64,000 nt of DNA from Novispirillum itersonii (lineage in GTDB: Bacteria; Pseudomonadota; Alphaproteobacteria; Rhodospirillales; Rhodospirillaceae): the NCBI RefSeq assembly GCF_014205675.1, contig NZ_JACIIX010000009.1, forward strand, positions 1 through 64,000, read 5' to 3'. Positions within the stretch are counted from its first letter, which is position 1. Each line of letters begins with the position of its first letter. Shown here piece after piece: positions 34,280 to 43,460 of this stretch. Both the position numbers and the translations under genes were made by a program. The notes beneath the pieces are model-generated. The model made no database searches. It was not told where the DNA came from and worked only from the letters and a program-made list of their open reading frames with translations.

Positions 34280-35161
34280 ATGGGTCTGCCGCAGCAGCCA
34301 GTCCCGCATCAGGATGATATTGGCCTGATGCGCCTTCCGTTCCGGGTAGACCGCAAAGTAAGAATCGCCGGAGGCTACCGGCGGGCCGAACGGCAGGTGC
34401 AGCAGGCCCTGTTTCAGTTCATTCTCGATAAAGCAGGTCGGCACCACGGCAATGCCCAGCCCGTGGATGGCGGCGTTGATCAGCATGTTGTTGTTGGCAA
34501 AGCGGTTGCCCTGAATGGTGCCGGTGTAGCTGTGGCCGATCAGTTGCAGCCAGTGCAGCCACAGGGTGGACCGTCCGGCATTCTGGAGCATCGGGTATTG
34601 CCAGAAGGCCCCGGCGGCCTGTGGCTGGTCCGGCGGGATCAGCCCGGGGGAGGCCACCACCGCCAGATATTCGGGAAACAGCTCCACCGCCCGGGCATGC
34701 AGCCACGACCCGCCGCCGCGCAGGATCGCCAGATCAAGGCGGGTGGTTTCAAAGTCCGTCTCCGGGGTGGCAATCAGGATTTCCAGCGGGATATCCGGAT
34801 GGGCACGGATGAAAGATCCCAGCCGGGCAGGCAGCCAGTGCGCCCCCAGCACCGGATGGGTGCCGATCATCAGCGTCGCATCCAGTGTGCGGCCGCGCAC
34901 CGCGTCGATCGAGATTTCGTGCAGCCGGTCCAGCGCCAGCGCCAGATTGCGGTAATAGGTGGCCCCCACCTCGGTCAGCACCAGCCGGGGGCCGGAGCGG
35001 TGGAACAGGGTAACCCCCAGAAAATCCTCAAGGTTCTTGATCTGGCGGCTGATGCCGCTCTGGGTCAGGCCCAGATCATCCGCCGCCTTGGTGAAGTTCA
35101 TGTAGCGGGCGGCGGCCTCAAAGGCATGCAGGGCAGACAGGGACGGCAGATAGCGGCGCAT
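34247..35161 (-). CDS. LysR-family transcriptional regulator (GcvA-like)
   Basis: 304 residues. An N-terminal winged helix-turn-helix (LSALHAFEAAARYMNFTKAA then DLGLTQSGISRQIKNLEDFL), then a periplasmic-binding-protein-like effector domain from about residue 90. LSALRAFEAAAR..SFT.AA..L..TQ.AVS is the GcvA-type signature. It is divergent from the ABC transporter/catabolic operon beginning at 35419, and a 17-bp palindrome lies in the shared 257-base interval. By the usual LysR logic it should activate that operon in response to its substrate. Its last codons and stop are tandemly duplicated downstream. Confidence 0.9.
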   Translation of the reverse strand: MRRYLPSLSALHAFEAAARYMNFTKAADDLGLTQSGISRQIKNLEDFLGVTLFHRSGPRLVLTEVGATYYRNLALALDRLHEISIDAVRGRTLDATLMIGTHPVLGAHWLPARLGSFIRAHPDIPLEILIATPETDFETTRLDLAILRGGGSWLHARAVELFPEYLAVVASPGLIPPDQPQAAGAFWQYPMLQNAGRSTLWLHWLQLIGHSYTGTIQGNRFANNNMLINAAIHGLGIAVVPTCFIENELKQGLLHLPFGPPVASGDSYFAVYPERKAHQANIILMRDWLLRQTHELRHGSVLKD

Positions 35162-35189
35162 GGGGGGAGTCCGGTCCGGAAAGTCTCAT

Positions 35190-35206
35190 CATGACTAAAA
35201 GTCATG
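35190..35206. promoter_or_regulatory. Palindromic operator for the divergent LysR regulator
   Basis: CATGACT-AAA-AGTCATG, perfect 7-bp arms, 29 bases upstream of the lysR start and about 210 bases upstream of the transporter operon. It contains a T-N11-A arrangement, as in LysR boxes. Confidence 0.6.
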
Positions 35207-35418
35207 TAACAGAGATTTTTCAATGTTTTAATTTCAGGGGGCAGTCCGGCCACACTGGGGGCACAGCAGGATCAGCCCCCGGACACAGGCCCTGTGCCGG
35301 AAAGATCCTCAGGAACATCAGTCTGTTACCGCCGCACCCCCGGCATCTGGGAGGACACTGCGGGCGCGGCGGCCCATACCCCGAAGACCTCACGCAGTCA
35401 GGCACAAGAGGATCCATC

Positions 35419-36288
35419 ATGATGAACAGGCGAGAATTTGCCAGCCTTCTCGGGCTGGCGGGCACCGGGGCGGTGGCGGCGGCAACCGCCGGGGCGGCGG
35501 TGACGGCGGTTTCGGCCCCGGCGCTGGCGCAGCAGCCGCAGGGCTCAACCTTCGACCGCATCCGCAGCACCAAGAAGCTGAAAGTGGCGGGCATTGTCGG
35601 CACCGAGCCCTATTACCACAAGGATATCGCCACCGGGGCGTGGTCCGGCTTCTGCATGAGCATGGCGCAGGATCTGGCCAAGGCGATGGAAGCCGAGCTG
35701 GAAATCAGCGAAACCACCTGGGGCAATGCGGTGCTGGATCTTCAGTCCGGCAAGATTGACATCATGTTCGGTCTCAGCCCGACGCCGTCGCGGGCGCTGG
35801 TGGTGGAATTCACCCGCCCGATCATGCAGAACACCTTCACCATCATCGCCCGCCCGGGGTTTGAGCCGAAAACGTGGGAAGAGATGAACCGGCCGGAGGT
35901 GAAGATTGCCGTTGATATCGGCTCCACCCACGACCTGTTCGCCCGCCGGGTGCTGCCGAAGGCCACCCTGCTGGCCCTGAAGACCCCGGATGAGGCCACG
36001 CTGTCGGTGCAGTCCGGCCGGGCCGATGCGGTGATTCAGGTGGCGATGCTGTCGCTGGTGACGGTGAAGAAGAACCGCACTGTCGGCAAGATCGTGATCC
36101 CCGGTCCGCAGATCCGGCAGCCGACCTGCGCCGGGGTGCGGGCGGAAGACAGCCCGCGCTTCCGCACCTTTGTCGATAACTGGCTGGAATTCAACCGCTC
36201 CTCCGGCGTGGTCACCGGGTGGATCACCTCCAGCCTGGAGCTGGTCGGGGTGGAAAAGCAGGATATCCCGGCGGATCTCCAGTTCTGA
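35419..36288 (+). CDS. Amino-acid ABC transporter substrate-binding protein, Tat-exported
   Basis: 289 residues. The signal carries a twin-arginine motif (NRREFASLLGLAG) and ends near APALAQQ, suggesting folded export by Tat. The mature part is a family-3 solute-binding protein (STKKLKVAGIVGTEPYYHKD, GFCMSMAQDLAKAMEAELEI, DLQSGKIDIMFGLSPTPSRA). The classical Arg-Asp pair that grips the amino-acid backbone is only partly evident. The start at ATG 35419 has AGAGG upstream. It heads an operon with a racemase-like protein, a permease, an ATPase, a flavoprotein and a ThDP enzyme. The ligand is probably an amino acid or derivative. Confidence 0.85.
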   Translation: MMNRREFASLLGLAGTGAVAAATAGAAVTAVSAPALAQQPQGSTFDRIRSTKKLKVAGIVGTEPYYHKDIATGAWSGFCMSMAQDLAKAMEAELEISETTWGNAVLDLQSGKIDIMFGLSPTPSRALVVEFTRPIMQNTFTIIARPGFEPKTWEEMNRPEVKIAVDIGSTHDLFARRVLPKATLLALKTPDEATLSVQSGRADAVIQVAMLSLVTVKKNRTVGKIVIPGPQIRQPTCAGVRAEDSPRFRTFVDNWLEFNRSSGVVTGWITSSLELVGVEKQDIPADLQF

Positions 36289-36317
36289 TTCCGGTTGCGC
36301 AGGAAAAGAGGGGCGCG

Positions 36318-37022
36318 ATGACCGCACCGCTGGGCATTATCATGCTCGATACCGCCTTCCCCCGCCCGCCGGGGGATGTCGGCAATGCGGCAAGCTGGCC
36401 GTTTCCGGTGCTGTACCGGACGGTCAGCGGCGCCACCGCCCGCATGGTGGTCAACGGGCAGGATGGCCCGCTGCTGGAGGCCTTTGTGGCGGCGGGGGAA
36501 GACCTGCGCCGCGCCGGGGCCTGTGCCCTGACCACCTCCTGCGGGTTTCTGGTGCTGCGGCAGCCGGTGCTGGCGGCGCGGCTGGCCTTGCCGGTGGCGA
36601 CCTCCAGCCTGTTGCAGGTGCCGTGGGTGGCCGCCACGTTGCCACCGGGGCGGCGGGTCGGGGTGATCACCTATGATGCCGGATCGCTGGGTGATGCCCA
36701 CTTTGCCGCCGCCGGGGTGGCGGTGCGGCCCCCGGTGACCGGCCTGTCACGCGGCGGGGCCTTCCATGGCATGATCGAAGGCGGCCAGCCTTACGACCGC
36801 GCCGCGCTGGCGGCGGAACTGCTGGCTGCGGCGCAGGGGCTGATCCGCTCCGCCCCCGATATCGGGGCGCTGGTGCTGGAATGCACCAATCTGCCGCCGT
36901 TTTCGGCGCTGCTGACGGCGGCCACCGGCCTGCCGGTTTACGATATTCTGACTCTGGGCCGCTGGCTGCACGCGGCGGCGGCTCCCCCCGTCCGCTCCGG
37001 CGCGGGGGTTGAAGGGAACTGA
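36318..37022 (+). CDS. Aspartate/glutamate racemase-family protein
   Basis: 234 residues. It has the two half-sites of the Asp/Glu/hydantoin racemase superfamily: catalytic-type Cys in ALTTSCGFLVLRQPVL (about residue 73) and the second Cys in ALVLECTNLPPFS (about residue 194). GVITYDAGSLGDAH is also typical of the AroM/hydantoin-racemase-like group. It lies inside an amino-acid uptake operon next to a D-amino-acid dehydrogenase-like gene, so interconverting enantiomers of the transported compound is a reasonable guess. ATG 36318 follows GAGGGG. Confidence 0.75.
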   Translation: MTAPLGIIMLDTAFPRPPGDVGNAASWPFPVLYRTVSGATARMVVNGQDGPLLEAFVAAGEDLRRAGACALTTSCGFLVLRQPVLAARLALPVATSSLLQVPWVAATLPPGRRVGVITYDAGSLGDAHFAAAGVAVRPPVTGLSRGGAFHGMIEGGQPYDRAALAAELLAAAQGLIRSAPDIGALVLECTNLPPFSALLTAATGLPVYDILTLGRWLHAAAAPPVRSGAGVEGN

Positions 37023-37023
37023 C

Positions 37024-37683
37024 ATGCAGTATCAATGGGATTTCGGATTTCTGTTGCAGTACAAGGCGCTGATCGGCGTCGGCGTGCTGTACACCATCGG
37101 GTTCACCATCGCCACGGCGGTGTCGGGGCTGGTGGTGGGCTGTCTGGTGGCCCTGCTGCGGCTGTCGCACCTGCGCGCCGCCACATGGGTGGTCACCGCC
37201 TTCATCGAGGTGTTCCGCTGTACGCCGGTGCTGGTGCAGCTGGTGTGGTGCTACTACGCCCTGCCGATGCTGACCGGGCTGGAGCTGACCCCGGCGACGG
37301 CGGCGTTCCTGACCCTGACCCTGTACGGGGCCTCGTTCTACGGCGAGATCATCCGTGGCGGGATCATTTCCGTCGATCTCGGGCAGTGGGATGCCGGGCG
37401 GGCGCTGGGCATGCGGCGGTCGCAGCTGATGCGCCGGGTGGTGCTGCCGCAGGCGCTGCGGCGGATGGTGCCGCCGCTGGTCAACCAGACGGTGCTGCAA
37501 CTGAAGAACACCTCGCTGCTGTCGGTGCTGGCGGTGCCGGACCTGCTGTATCAGGGCCAGCTGATCACCTCGGCCAGTTACCGGCCGCTGGAAACCTACA
37601 CCATGATTGCGGTGATCTACTTCGCCATCCTGTTCCCGCTGACGCGGCTGGCCCACCGGCTGGAAGCCCGCCCGGGGCATTGA
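37024..37683 (+). CDS. Amino-acid ABC transporter permease
   Basis: 219 residues with about five membrane helices and the polar-amino-acid permease loop (EAA motif) YGEIIRGGIISVDLGQWDAG ... ALGM, followed by LPQALRRMVPPLVNQTV. This is the HisM/GlnP family. It begins 2 bases after the preceding gene. Only one permease gene is in the operon, so the channel is likely a homodimer serving the binding protein at 35419 and the ATPase at 37790. Confidence 0.9.
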   Translation: MQYQWDFGFLLQYKALIGVGVLYTIGFTIATAVSGLVVGCLVALLRLSHLRAATWVVTAFIEVFRCTPVLVQLVWCYYALPMLTGLELTPATAAFLTLTLYGASFYGEIIRGGIISVDLGQWDAGRALGMRRSQLMRRVVLPQALRRMVPPLVNQTVLQLKNTSLLSVLAVPDLLYQGQLITSASYRPLETYTMIAVIYFAILFPLTRLAHRLEARPGH

Positions 37684-37789
37684 CGGCAGCCGGTGATCTC
37701 ACCGGTGACTCTTCGGTGACCCACCGGTGCCCCACCAACTTTCTGCCCGGCGCGGGATGCGCCGGGCCTGACCGGAAGGCTTTACCCCC

Positions 37790-38560
37790 ATGTCCAACAC
37801 CCGGATGATCGAGCTGATCGGGGTGCAGAAATCCTTCGGCACCCTTCAGGTTCTTAAAGATATTTCCCTGACCGTTGATAAGGGGGCGGTGGTCGCCCTG
37901 ATCGGCCCCAGCGGATCGGGGAAATCCACCCTGCTGCGCAGCATCAACCTGCTGACGGTGCCCAACAGCGGCTATATCCGCGTCGGCGACCATGCCATGG
38001 ATTTCTCCAGCACCCAGACCCTGCCGCGTGACCGCGATCTGGCGGCGTTCCGTGCCCGCACCGGCATGGTGTTTCAGGGGTTCAACCTGTTTCCGCATAT
38101 GACGGTGGAGCAGAACGTGATGGAAGGCCCGGTGACGGTGCTGGGCACCCCGAAGGCCGAAGCGCGGGAACTGGCGCTGGCCCTGCTGGCCAAGGTCGGG
38201 CTGGCCGACAAGGCGGGCATGCGCCCGGACAGCCTCTCCGGTGGCCAGAAGCAGCGGGTGGCGATTGCCCGGGCGCTGGCGATGAAACCCGACGTGATGC
38301 TGTTTGACGAAGCGACCTCCGCCCTCGACCCCGAACTGGTGGGCGAGGTGCTGGCGGTGATCCGTTCGCTGGCGGCGGAGGGTATGACCATGCTGCTGGT
38401 CACGCATGAAATGGCCTTCGCCCGCGATGTCGCCGACCGGGTGGTGTTCATGCGCGATGGCTGCGTGGTGGAAGAGGGCGACGCCCGGCAGGTGATTGAA
38501 CAGCCGTCGCATCCGGCGACGCAGGCGTTCCTCAGTCATTTTCATAACGGTCTGGCCTGA
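37790..38560 (+). CDS. Amino-acid ABC transporter ATP-binding protein (GlnQ-type)
   Basis: 256 residues. Walker [10 protein letters not shown] (about 43-51), Q-loop [12 protein letters not shown], signature [15 protein letters not shown], Walker [15 protein letters not shown] and switch His in [13 protein letters not shown] are all intact. Members energise uptake of polar amino acids. It lies 106 bases after the permease; the gap contains three CACCGGTG/CCGGTGA-type short inverted motifs (37692-37728) but no gene. Confidence 0.93.
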   Translation: MSNTRMIELIGVQKSFGTLQVLKDISLTVDKGAVVALIGPSGSGKSTLLRSINLLTVPNSGYIRVGDHAMDFSSTQTLPRDRDLAAFRARTGMVFQGFNLFPHMTVEQNVMEGPVTVLGTPKAEARELALALLAKVGLADKAGMRPDSLSGGQKQRVAIARALAMKPDVMLFDEATSALDPELVGEVLAVIRSLAAEGMTMLLVTHEMAFARDVADRVVFMRDGCVVEEGDARQVIEQPSHPATQAFLSHFHNGLA

Positions 38561-38716
38561 TCCGGCCTTATCGGAACAGACTGTTTCACATCATTGTTTT
38601 CAGGACTGCGGCCCCCCGGCCCGGCACACAGCCGGGCGCGGACCCCCGGCTGCATCCTGATCCGGCCCCGGATCCATCCGGGCAGGCCGGGAAGGGCCGG
38701 GAAGGGAAGAGGTAAC

Positions 38717-40000
38717 ATGCGGATCGCGGTGATCGGTGCGGGAATTGTCGGTGTCAGCTGCGCGCTGGAGCTGGTGCGGGATGGCCATCAGGTGACGATG
38801 ATTGACCCCGGCCCCCCGGGCGGGCGGCAGTCGGCCAGTTACGGCCATGGCTGCTGGATCAGCCCGGCCTCGGTGGTGCCGATGTCGATGCCGGGCCTGT
38901 GGAAGCAGGTGCCGGGATACCTGCTCAATCCACGCGGGCCGCTGGTGATCCGCTGGCGGTTCCTGCCCCGGCTGCTGCCGTGGCTGCTGCGCTTTCTCCT
39001 GGCCGGATCGACGGTGCGGCGGGTGGAGCGCACCGCCCGGGCGCTGGCGGCGCTGCTGGCGGACAGCCCGGCCCGCCATGCGGCGCTGGCGGCGCAGGCC
39101 GGGGTGCCGGAGCTGATCCGGCAGGATGGCCTGCTGTATGCCTACCCCGACCGGGTGGCGTTCGAGGCGGAAGCCCTGTCCTGGCACCTGCGCCGCATCA
39201 CCGGCCTGCGCTGGCAGGAACTGGACCGGGCGGCGCTGGAAGCGCGGGAACCGGATCTGGCCCCGCATTACCGCTTCGGTGTTCTGGCGGTCGATGGCGG
39301 CCACTGCACCGATGCCGGGCAGTATGTGGCGGCGCTGGCGGCGGCGGCGCAGGCGGGCGGGGCAACCCTGCTGACGGCCACCGCCACCGGCTTTGTGTTC
39401 TCCGGCGACCGGCTGGCGGCGGTCAGCACCGATGCCGGACGGGTGGACTGTGACCGGGCGGTGCTGGCCGGGGGCGTGTGGTCACGCGATCTGGCCCGGC
39501 AGTGCGGCGACAGCGTGCCGATGGAATCCGAACGCGGCTATCACAGCGTGCTGACCACTCCGGCAGCAGGGCCACGGTACCCGGTGATGCCCAGCGACGG
39601 GCGGATGGCCAATACCCCGACCACCGCCGGGCTGCGCCTGTCCGGGCAGGTGGAACTGGCCTCGGTGACGGCGGATCCCGACTGGCGGCGCGCCGATATC
39701 CTGACCGGCCATGCCGTCACCACCTATCCCGGGCTGGCGGCGGCAGGGGCCCCAGTGACCCATCCAGTGGCCCATCCGGTGGCCGATGACCGCTGGATGG
39801 GCCACCGCCCGTCCACCCCCGATGGCCTGCCGGTGATCGGCCGCTCGGCCCGCAGTGCCGATGTGGTCTATGCCTTCGGGCACGGGCACGTCGGTTTCGC
39901 CAGCGGCCCGAAGACCGGGCGGCTGGTGGCCGACCAGCTGGCCGGGGGGGGCGATGATGCGGCGCTGGCCCCCTATGCGGCGGCCCGCTTCCGGCGCTGA
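38717..40000 (+). CDS. FAD-dependent D-amino-acid dehydrogenase-like oxidoreductase
   Basis: 427 residues of the DAO superfamily. The N-terminal dinucleotide-binding motif is AVIGAGIVGVSCALELVRDG (GxGxxG at 7-12). SASYGHGCWISPASVVPMSMPG matches the DadA-type FAD segment, and the C-terminus carries RPSTPDGLPVIGRS and FGHGHVGFASGPKTG. It should oxidise a D-amino acid (or a related amine) to the keto acid at the membrane or in the cytoplasm. The start ATG 38717 has AGAGG upstream. In this operon it would act on the imported or racemised substrate and hand a 2-keto acid to the ThDP enzyme. Confidence 0.88.
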   Translation: MRIAVIGAGIVGVSCALELVRDGHQVTMIDPGPPGGRQSASYGHGCWISPASVVPMSMPGLWKQVPGYLLNPRGPLVIRWRFLPRLLPWLLRFLLAGSTVRRVERTARALAALLADSPARHAALAAQAGVPELIRQDGLLYAYPDRVAFEAEALSWHLRRITGLRWQELDRAALEAREPDLAPHYRFGVLAVDGGHCTDAGQYVAALAAAAQAGGATLLTATATGFVFSGDRLAAVSTDAGRVDCDRAVLAGGVWSRDLARQCGDSVPMESERGYHSVLTTPAAGPRYPVMPSDGRMANTPTTAGLRLSGQVELASVTADPDWRRADILTGHAVTTYPGLAAAGAPVTHPVAHPVADDRWMGHRPSTPDGLPVIGRSARSADVVYAFGHGHVGFASGPKTGRLVADQLAGGGDDAALAPYAAARFRR

Positions 40001-40093
40001 CGCCGCCCCTGTTTTCCTGATGGACCTGTGGATGCCCCGGTCCCGGTTGGCCGGGGAGACTCCCCCCTTGCCTTTTTTCAATGGAGTTTGACG

Positions 40094-41854
40094 ATGCGCG
40101 GTGCGGATATTCTGGTCGAAATGCTGATCGGATACGGCGTAGAGGTGGTGTTCGGTGTGCCCGGAGACACCAATGTGCCGTTCTACGAGGCCCTGCAAGG
40201 GCGGGAAGGGCAGATCCGCCATGTGATGGCGCGCGATGAGCGCTCCGCCGGGTACATGGCCGATGCCTACGGGCGCTTCACCAGCAAGCCGGGGGTGTTT
40301 GAATGCCCGTCGGGGGCCGGGGCGATGTATTCGCTGCCGCCGGTGGCGGAATCCAATTCCTCCTCGGTGCCGGTGATCCTGCTGACCATCGACATTCCGC
40401 TGCCCGGCGAAGGCCGGGGCGTGCTGACCGAACTGGACTGCGCCCGCCTGTTTGAGCCGGTGACCAAGCTGTCGGTGCAGGTGAAAACGCCGGAGAAACT
40501 GCCGGAAATCATCCGCCGCGCCTTCCGCGCCGCCTGCTCCGGCAAGCCGGGGGCGGTGCATCTGCAAATCCCGGAAGACATGCTGCTGGCCGAGGTCGAT
40601 CCGGCCCGGGTTTCCCTGCATGTGGAAGAGGAATGCAAGACCTTCCCCGCCTATCCGACCCTGCCGACGCCGGAGAAGCTGGATACGCTGCTGGCGCTGC
40701 TGACCTCCTGCGACCGGCCGCTGATCGTCTCCGGCGGCGGGGTCAACCGCTCCTGCGCCGGGCCGGAGGTTCAGGCGCTGGCGGAACGCCTGAACATTCC
40801 GGTCTGCACCACCATGACCGGGCAGGGCACCATGCCCGATGATCACCGGCTGGCAGTCGGGGTGATCGGCGATAACGGCTTCCATCCGCATGCCAACTGG
40901 GCGCTGGAACATGCCGATTTCGTGCTGTTCATCGGCTCCCGCGTCGGCTCGGTGGTGACGATCGGCTGGACCTTCCCCAAGATCACCCTCAACAAGCGGG
41001 TGGCCCAGATCGACATCGACCCGGAGATCATGGCCAACAACTATGAAAACGTGCTGTCGGTGCAGGGCGATGCCCGGCTGGTGCTGCAACAGCTGGCCCG
41101 GCTGGCCGATGCCGCCGCGCCGCACGACCCGCAGCGCACGCAGGCATGGGTCGATGAGCTGAACACCCTGCGCGCCACCTTCTGGGAGAATGCCGAGGCG
41201 CTGCTGTCCAGCGACGCGGTGCCGCTGCGGCCGGAGCGGGCGGTGCGCTGCTTTAACGAAGCGCTGGAGGCCTCCGGGCAGGCGGCGCACATCTATTCCG
41301 ATGCCGGAACCCCGACCCCGCACATGACCCGCTTCCTGCGGCTGAAGGACCGCCGTACCCGCTTTGCCATTCCCCGCGCCTTCGGTGGCCTCGGCTCGGC
41401 ACTGCCCGCCACCGTCGGCGCATGGTTCGCCGACAAGGGCCGCCGCCCGATCGGCATGTTCGGCGACGGATCGTTCGGCATGACGGTGGGCGAGCTGGAA
41501 ACGCTGGTGCGGCTGAATGTTCCGGCGATTCTGCTGCTGTTCAACAACGGCACCTTCGGCTGGATCAAGGGCCTGCACCGCCTGCGCGGCCATAACCAGT
41601 GCTTCAGCGTTGACTTCACCCCGCCGCGGGGGCAGGCGATTGCCGAGGCCTTCGACGTCAAGGCATGGACCGCCACCTCGGCGGCGGAGCTGGATGCGGC
41701 GCTGGCCGAAGCCTTCGCCTATACCGGCGGGCCGTGCCTGATCGACATCCACGTCGAATCCATCGCCGACCGGGTGCCGCCGGTCTATTCGTGGCTGACC
41801 AAACGTGGCCGCGATCCGCTGTCGGTGGAGGCGGAGGAGGTCAGCTACTTCTGA
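40094..41854 (+). CDS. Thiamine-diphosphate-dependent enzyme (acetolactate-synthase-like)
   Basis: 586 residues. Three domains of the decarboxylase family: Pyr domain with the catalytic Glu49 (ARDERSAGYMADAYGRF), central domain (residues ~190-350; PLIVSGGGVNRSC), PP domain with the ThDP motif GDGSFGMTVGELETLVRLNV ending in NN (about 456-485). It resembles acetolactate synthase/benzoylformate decarboxylase-type enzymes, but there is no small regulatory subunit gene nearby, so a catabolic 2-keto-acid decarboxylase or carboligase is more likely than branched-chain synthesis. It is the last gene of the operon, with a strong terminator 18 bases downstream. GGAG precedes ATG 40094. Confidence 0.85.
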   Translation: MRGADILVEMLIGYGVEVVFGVPGDTNVPFYEALQGREGQIRHVMARDERSAGYMADAYGRFTSKPGVFECPSGAGAMYSLPPVAESNSSSVPVILLTIDIPLPGEGRGVLTELDCARLFEPVTKLSVQVKTPEKLPEIIRRAFRAACSGKPGAVHLQIPEDMLLAEVDPARVSLHVEEECKTFPAYPTLPTPEKLDTLLALLTSCDRPLIVSGGGVNRSCAGPEVQALAERLNIPVCTTMTGQGTMPDDHRLAVGVIGDNGFHPHANWALEHADFVLFIGSRVGSVVTIGWTFPKITLNKRVAQIDIDPEIMANNYENVLSVQGDARLVLQQLARLADAAAPHDPQRTQAWVDELNTLRATFWENAEALLSSDAVPLRPERAVRCFNEALEASGQAAHIYSDAGTPTPHMTRFLRLKDRRTRFAIPRAFGGLGSALPATVGAWFADKGRRPIGMFGDGSFGMTVGELETLVRLNVPAILLLFNNGTFGWIKGLHRLRGHNQCFSVDFTPPRGQAIAEAFDVKAWTATSAAELDAALAEAFAYTGGPCLIDIHVESIADRVPPVYSWLTKRGRDPLSVEAEEVSYF

Positions 41855-41871
41855 TCCCGTCTCCCGTCAGC

Positions 41872-41908
41872 ACAGGGCCCGGCGTCTCCCCCGGGCCCTG
41901 TCGCTTTT
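41872..41908 (+). terminator. Terminator after the ThDP-enzyme operon
   Basis: An 11-bp perfect stem (ACAGGGCCCGG and reverse complement) with an 8-base loop, followed by CGCTTTT. Confidence 0.8.
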
Positions 41909-41920
41909 GTGGGGGCCTTG

Positions 41921-42142
41921 CTTCTGTGGGGCTTTGCCCCACGCCCCAGAAGGAGGCGCGGCCTCCTTCACCTCGTTTTGGGAGAAAACCGGCAGCGCCA
42001 GAGTGGTTCCGGGTTTGGTGTTTGCAGGGCAAAGCCCTGCGGAAATAACAGCACTCATCTGCTGAAGGGGTTTGCCAATGGCCCCCAAAAACCGGGATCC
42101 AAGGGCCAATGGCCCTTGGTGGGTGTGGGCAAAGCCCACGGG
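41921..42142. repeat. Hairpin-string element B, copy 2 (short form)
   Basis: Occupies the 304-base gap between the ThDP gene and the convergent dctM gene. It has the same order of hairpins as 29314-29650: GGGGC-ttt-GCCCC, GAAGGAGG-cgcgg-CCTCCTTC, GCAGGGC-aaa-GCCCTGC, one GGGCC-aat-GGCCC unit and one GTGGGC-aaa-GCCCAC unit. The first ~70 bases are almost identical between the two copies. Confidence 0.85.
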
Positions 42143-42158
42143 TCCCATTTTCCGGTCT

Positions 42159-43460
42159 TTAAAACCCCAGCGCCTTCGGCAGCCACAGGCACAGGGCGGG
42201 GAAGGCGAGCAGGACGGCGATGCGCACGGCGTCTGCCGCCACGAAGGGCAGGATGCCCCGGGCGACGGTGGACAGGGCCAGCCCCGGGGTGGTGCCCTGA
42301 ATGACGAACAGGTTCATGCCGATCGGCGGGGTGATCAGGCCGACCTCCACCACCGTCACCAGCACGATGCCGAACCACACCGGGTCGTAGCCCTGTGCGA
42401 GGATGATCGGCACCACCACCGGTACGGTCAGCAGCACCATCGACAGGCTGTCCATGAAGCAGCCGAGGATGAAGTAGAACACCAGCAGCATCAGCATCAC
42501 GCCCAGTGGCGGCAGGGCGAGGCTGTTCAGGTGCCCGACCAGTGTCTGCGGCAGGGCGGTGGCCTCGATGAAGCTGTTGAACAGGGTGGCCCCGATCATG
42601 ATCAGGAAGATCATGCCCGATGTGGTGGCGGTTTCGGTCAGGGCCTGCGACAGGGCGGCGCGGTCAAGCTGGCGGCGCAGGGCGGCGAACAGCAGTGCCC
42701 CGAAGGCGCCGACGGCGGCGGCCTCGGTGGGGGAGAACACCCCGGCATAGATGCCGCCGATGACGGTGACAAACAGCAGGGTCACATCCCACACCCGCAT
42801 CACGGCGCGCAGGCGCTGGCCCCAGCTCAGGCGGTCACCGGCCGGGCCAAGCTCCGGCCGCCGCGCCACCTGCACGGCAATGGCTGCCATGTAGAGGGCG
42901 GTGCCGAGGATGCCGGGCAGCAGGGCGGCGGCAAACAGCGCGCCGATCGACTGTTCGGTCAGCAGGGCGTAAATGATCATGATCAGCGACGGCGGGATCA
43001 GGATGCCCAGCGTGCCCCCGGCGGCGACGGAGGCGGAGGCGAGACGGTCATCATAGCCGCGCCGCCGCATTTCCGGCATCGCCACCTTCGACATGGTGGC
43101 GGCGGTGGCCAGCGAAGATCCGCAGATCGCCCCGAAGGCGGCACAGGCCCCGATGGTGGCCATCGCCAGCCCGCCGCGCCAGTGGCCGATGAAGGCATAG
43201 ACACCTTCATAGAGGGTGCGCGACAGCCCGGCCCGGGCGGCGAAGATGCCCATGGCGATGAACAGCGGCACCACCGACAGGCCATAGGGGAACACCGATT
43301 CAAAGGGCTGGTTGCCGAGCAGGAACCACGCGGTGTCAAACCCGTTGAGGATCCACAGGCCCACCGCCCCGGTGATGCCCATGGCGACGGCGACCGGCAC
43401 CCGCAGGCCGATCAGGGCGAGTACGGCGGCAAAGCCGAGAAGTCCGGGCCACAGGCTCAT
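42159..43460 (-). CDS. dctM: TRAP transporter large permease
   Basis: 433 residues with about twelve hydrophobic segments. DctM family motifs are visible: GGTLGILIPPSLIMIIYALL, ISPTEAAAVGA-like GVFSPTEAAAVGAFGAL, and the end motif EVGLITPPIGMNLFVIQG. The start MSLWPGLLGF at 43460 overlaps the dctQ stop by 4 bases (ATGA). It forms the Na+ or H+-coupled transport channel with DctQ, supplied by the binding protein at 44004-45068. The product is an importer for a carboxylate-type solute of unknown identity. Confidence 0.92.
   Translation of the reverse strand: MSLWPGLLGFAAVLALIGLRVPVAVAMGITGAVGLWILNGFDTAWFLLGNQPFESVFPYGLSVVPLFIAMGIFAARAGLSRTLYEGVYAFIGHWRGGLAMATIGACAAFGAICGSSLATAATMSKVAMPEMRRRGYDDRLASASVAAGGTLGILIPPSLIMIIYALLTEQSIGALFAAALLPGILGTALYMAAIAVQVARRPELGPAGDRLSWGQRLRAVMRVWDVTLLFVTVIGGIYAGVFSPTEAAAVGAFGALLFAALRRQLDRAALSQALTETATTSGMIFLIMIGATLFNSFIEATALPQTLVGHLNSLALPPLGVMLMLLVFYFILGCFMDSLSMVLLTVPVVVPIILAQGYDPVWFGIVLVTVVEVGLITPPIGMNLFVIQGTTPGLALSTVARGILPFVAADAVRIAVLLAFPALCLWLPKALGF

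Noticed and set aside
39482-41752. A 756-codon frame antisense to the ThDP enzyme and flavoprotein genes
   Set aside because: Composition-driven shadow (His/Arg/Gly-rich) over two well-supported plus-strand genes.
40094-41854. Catalytic subunit of branched-chain acetolactate synthase (ilvB)
   Set aside because: No ilvN/ilvC nearby and the operon is catabolic in character; only the family assignment is kept.
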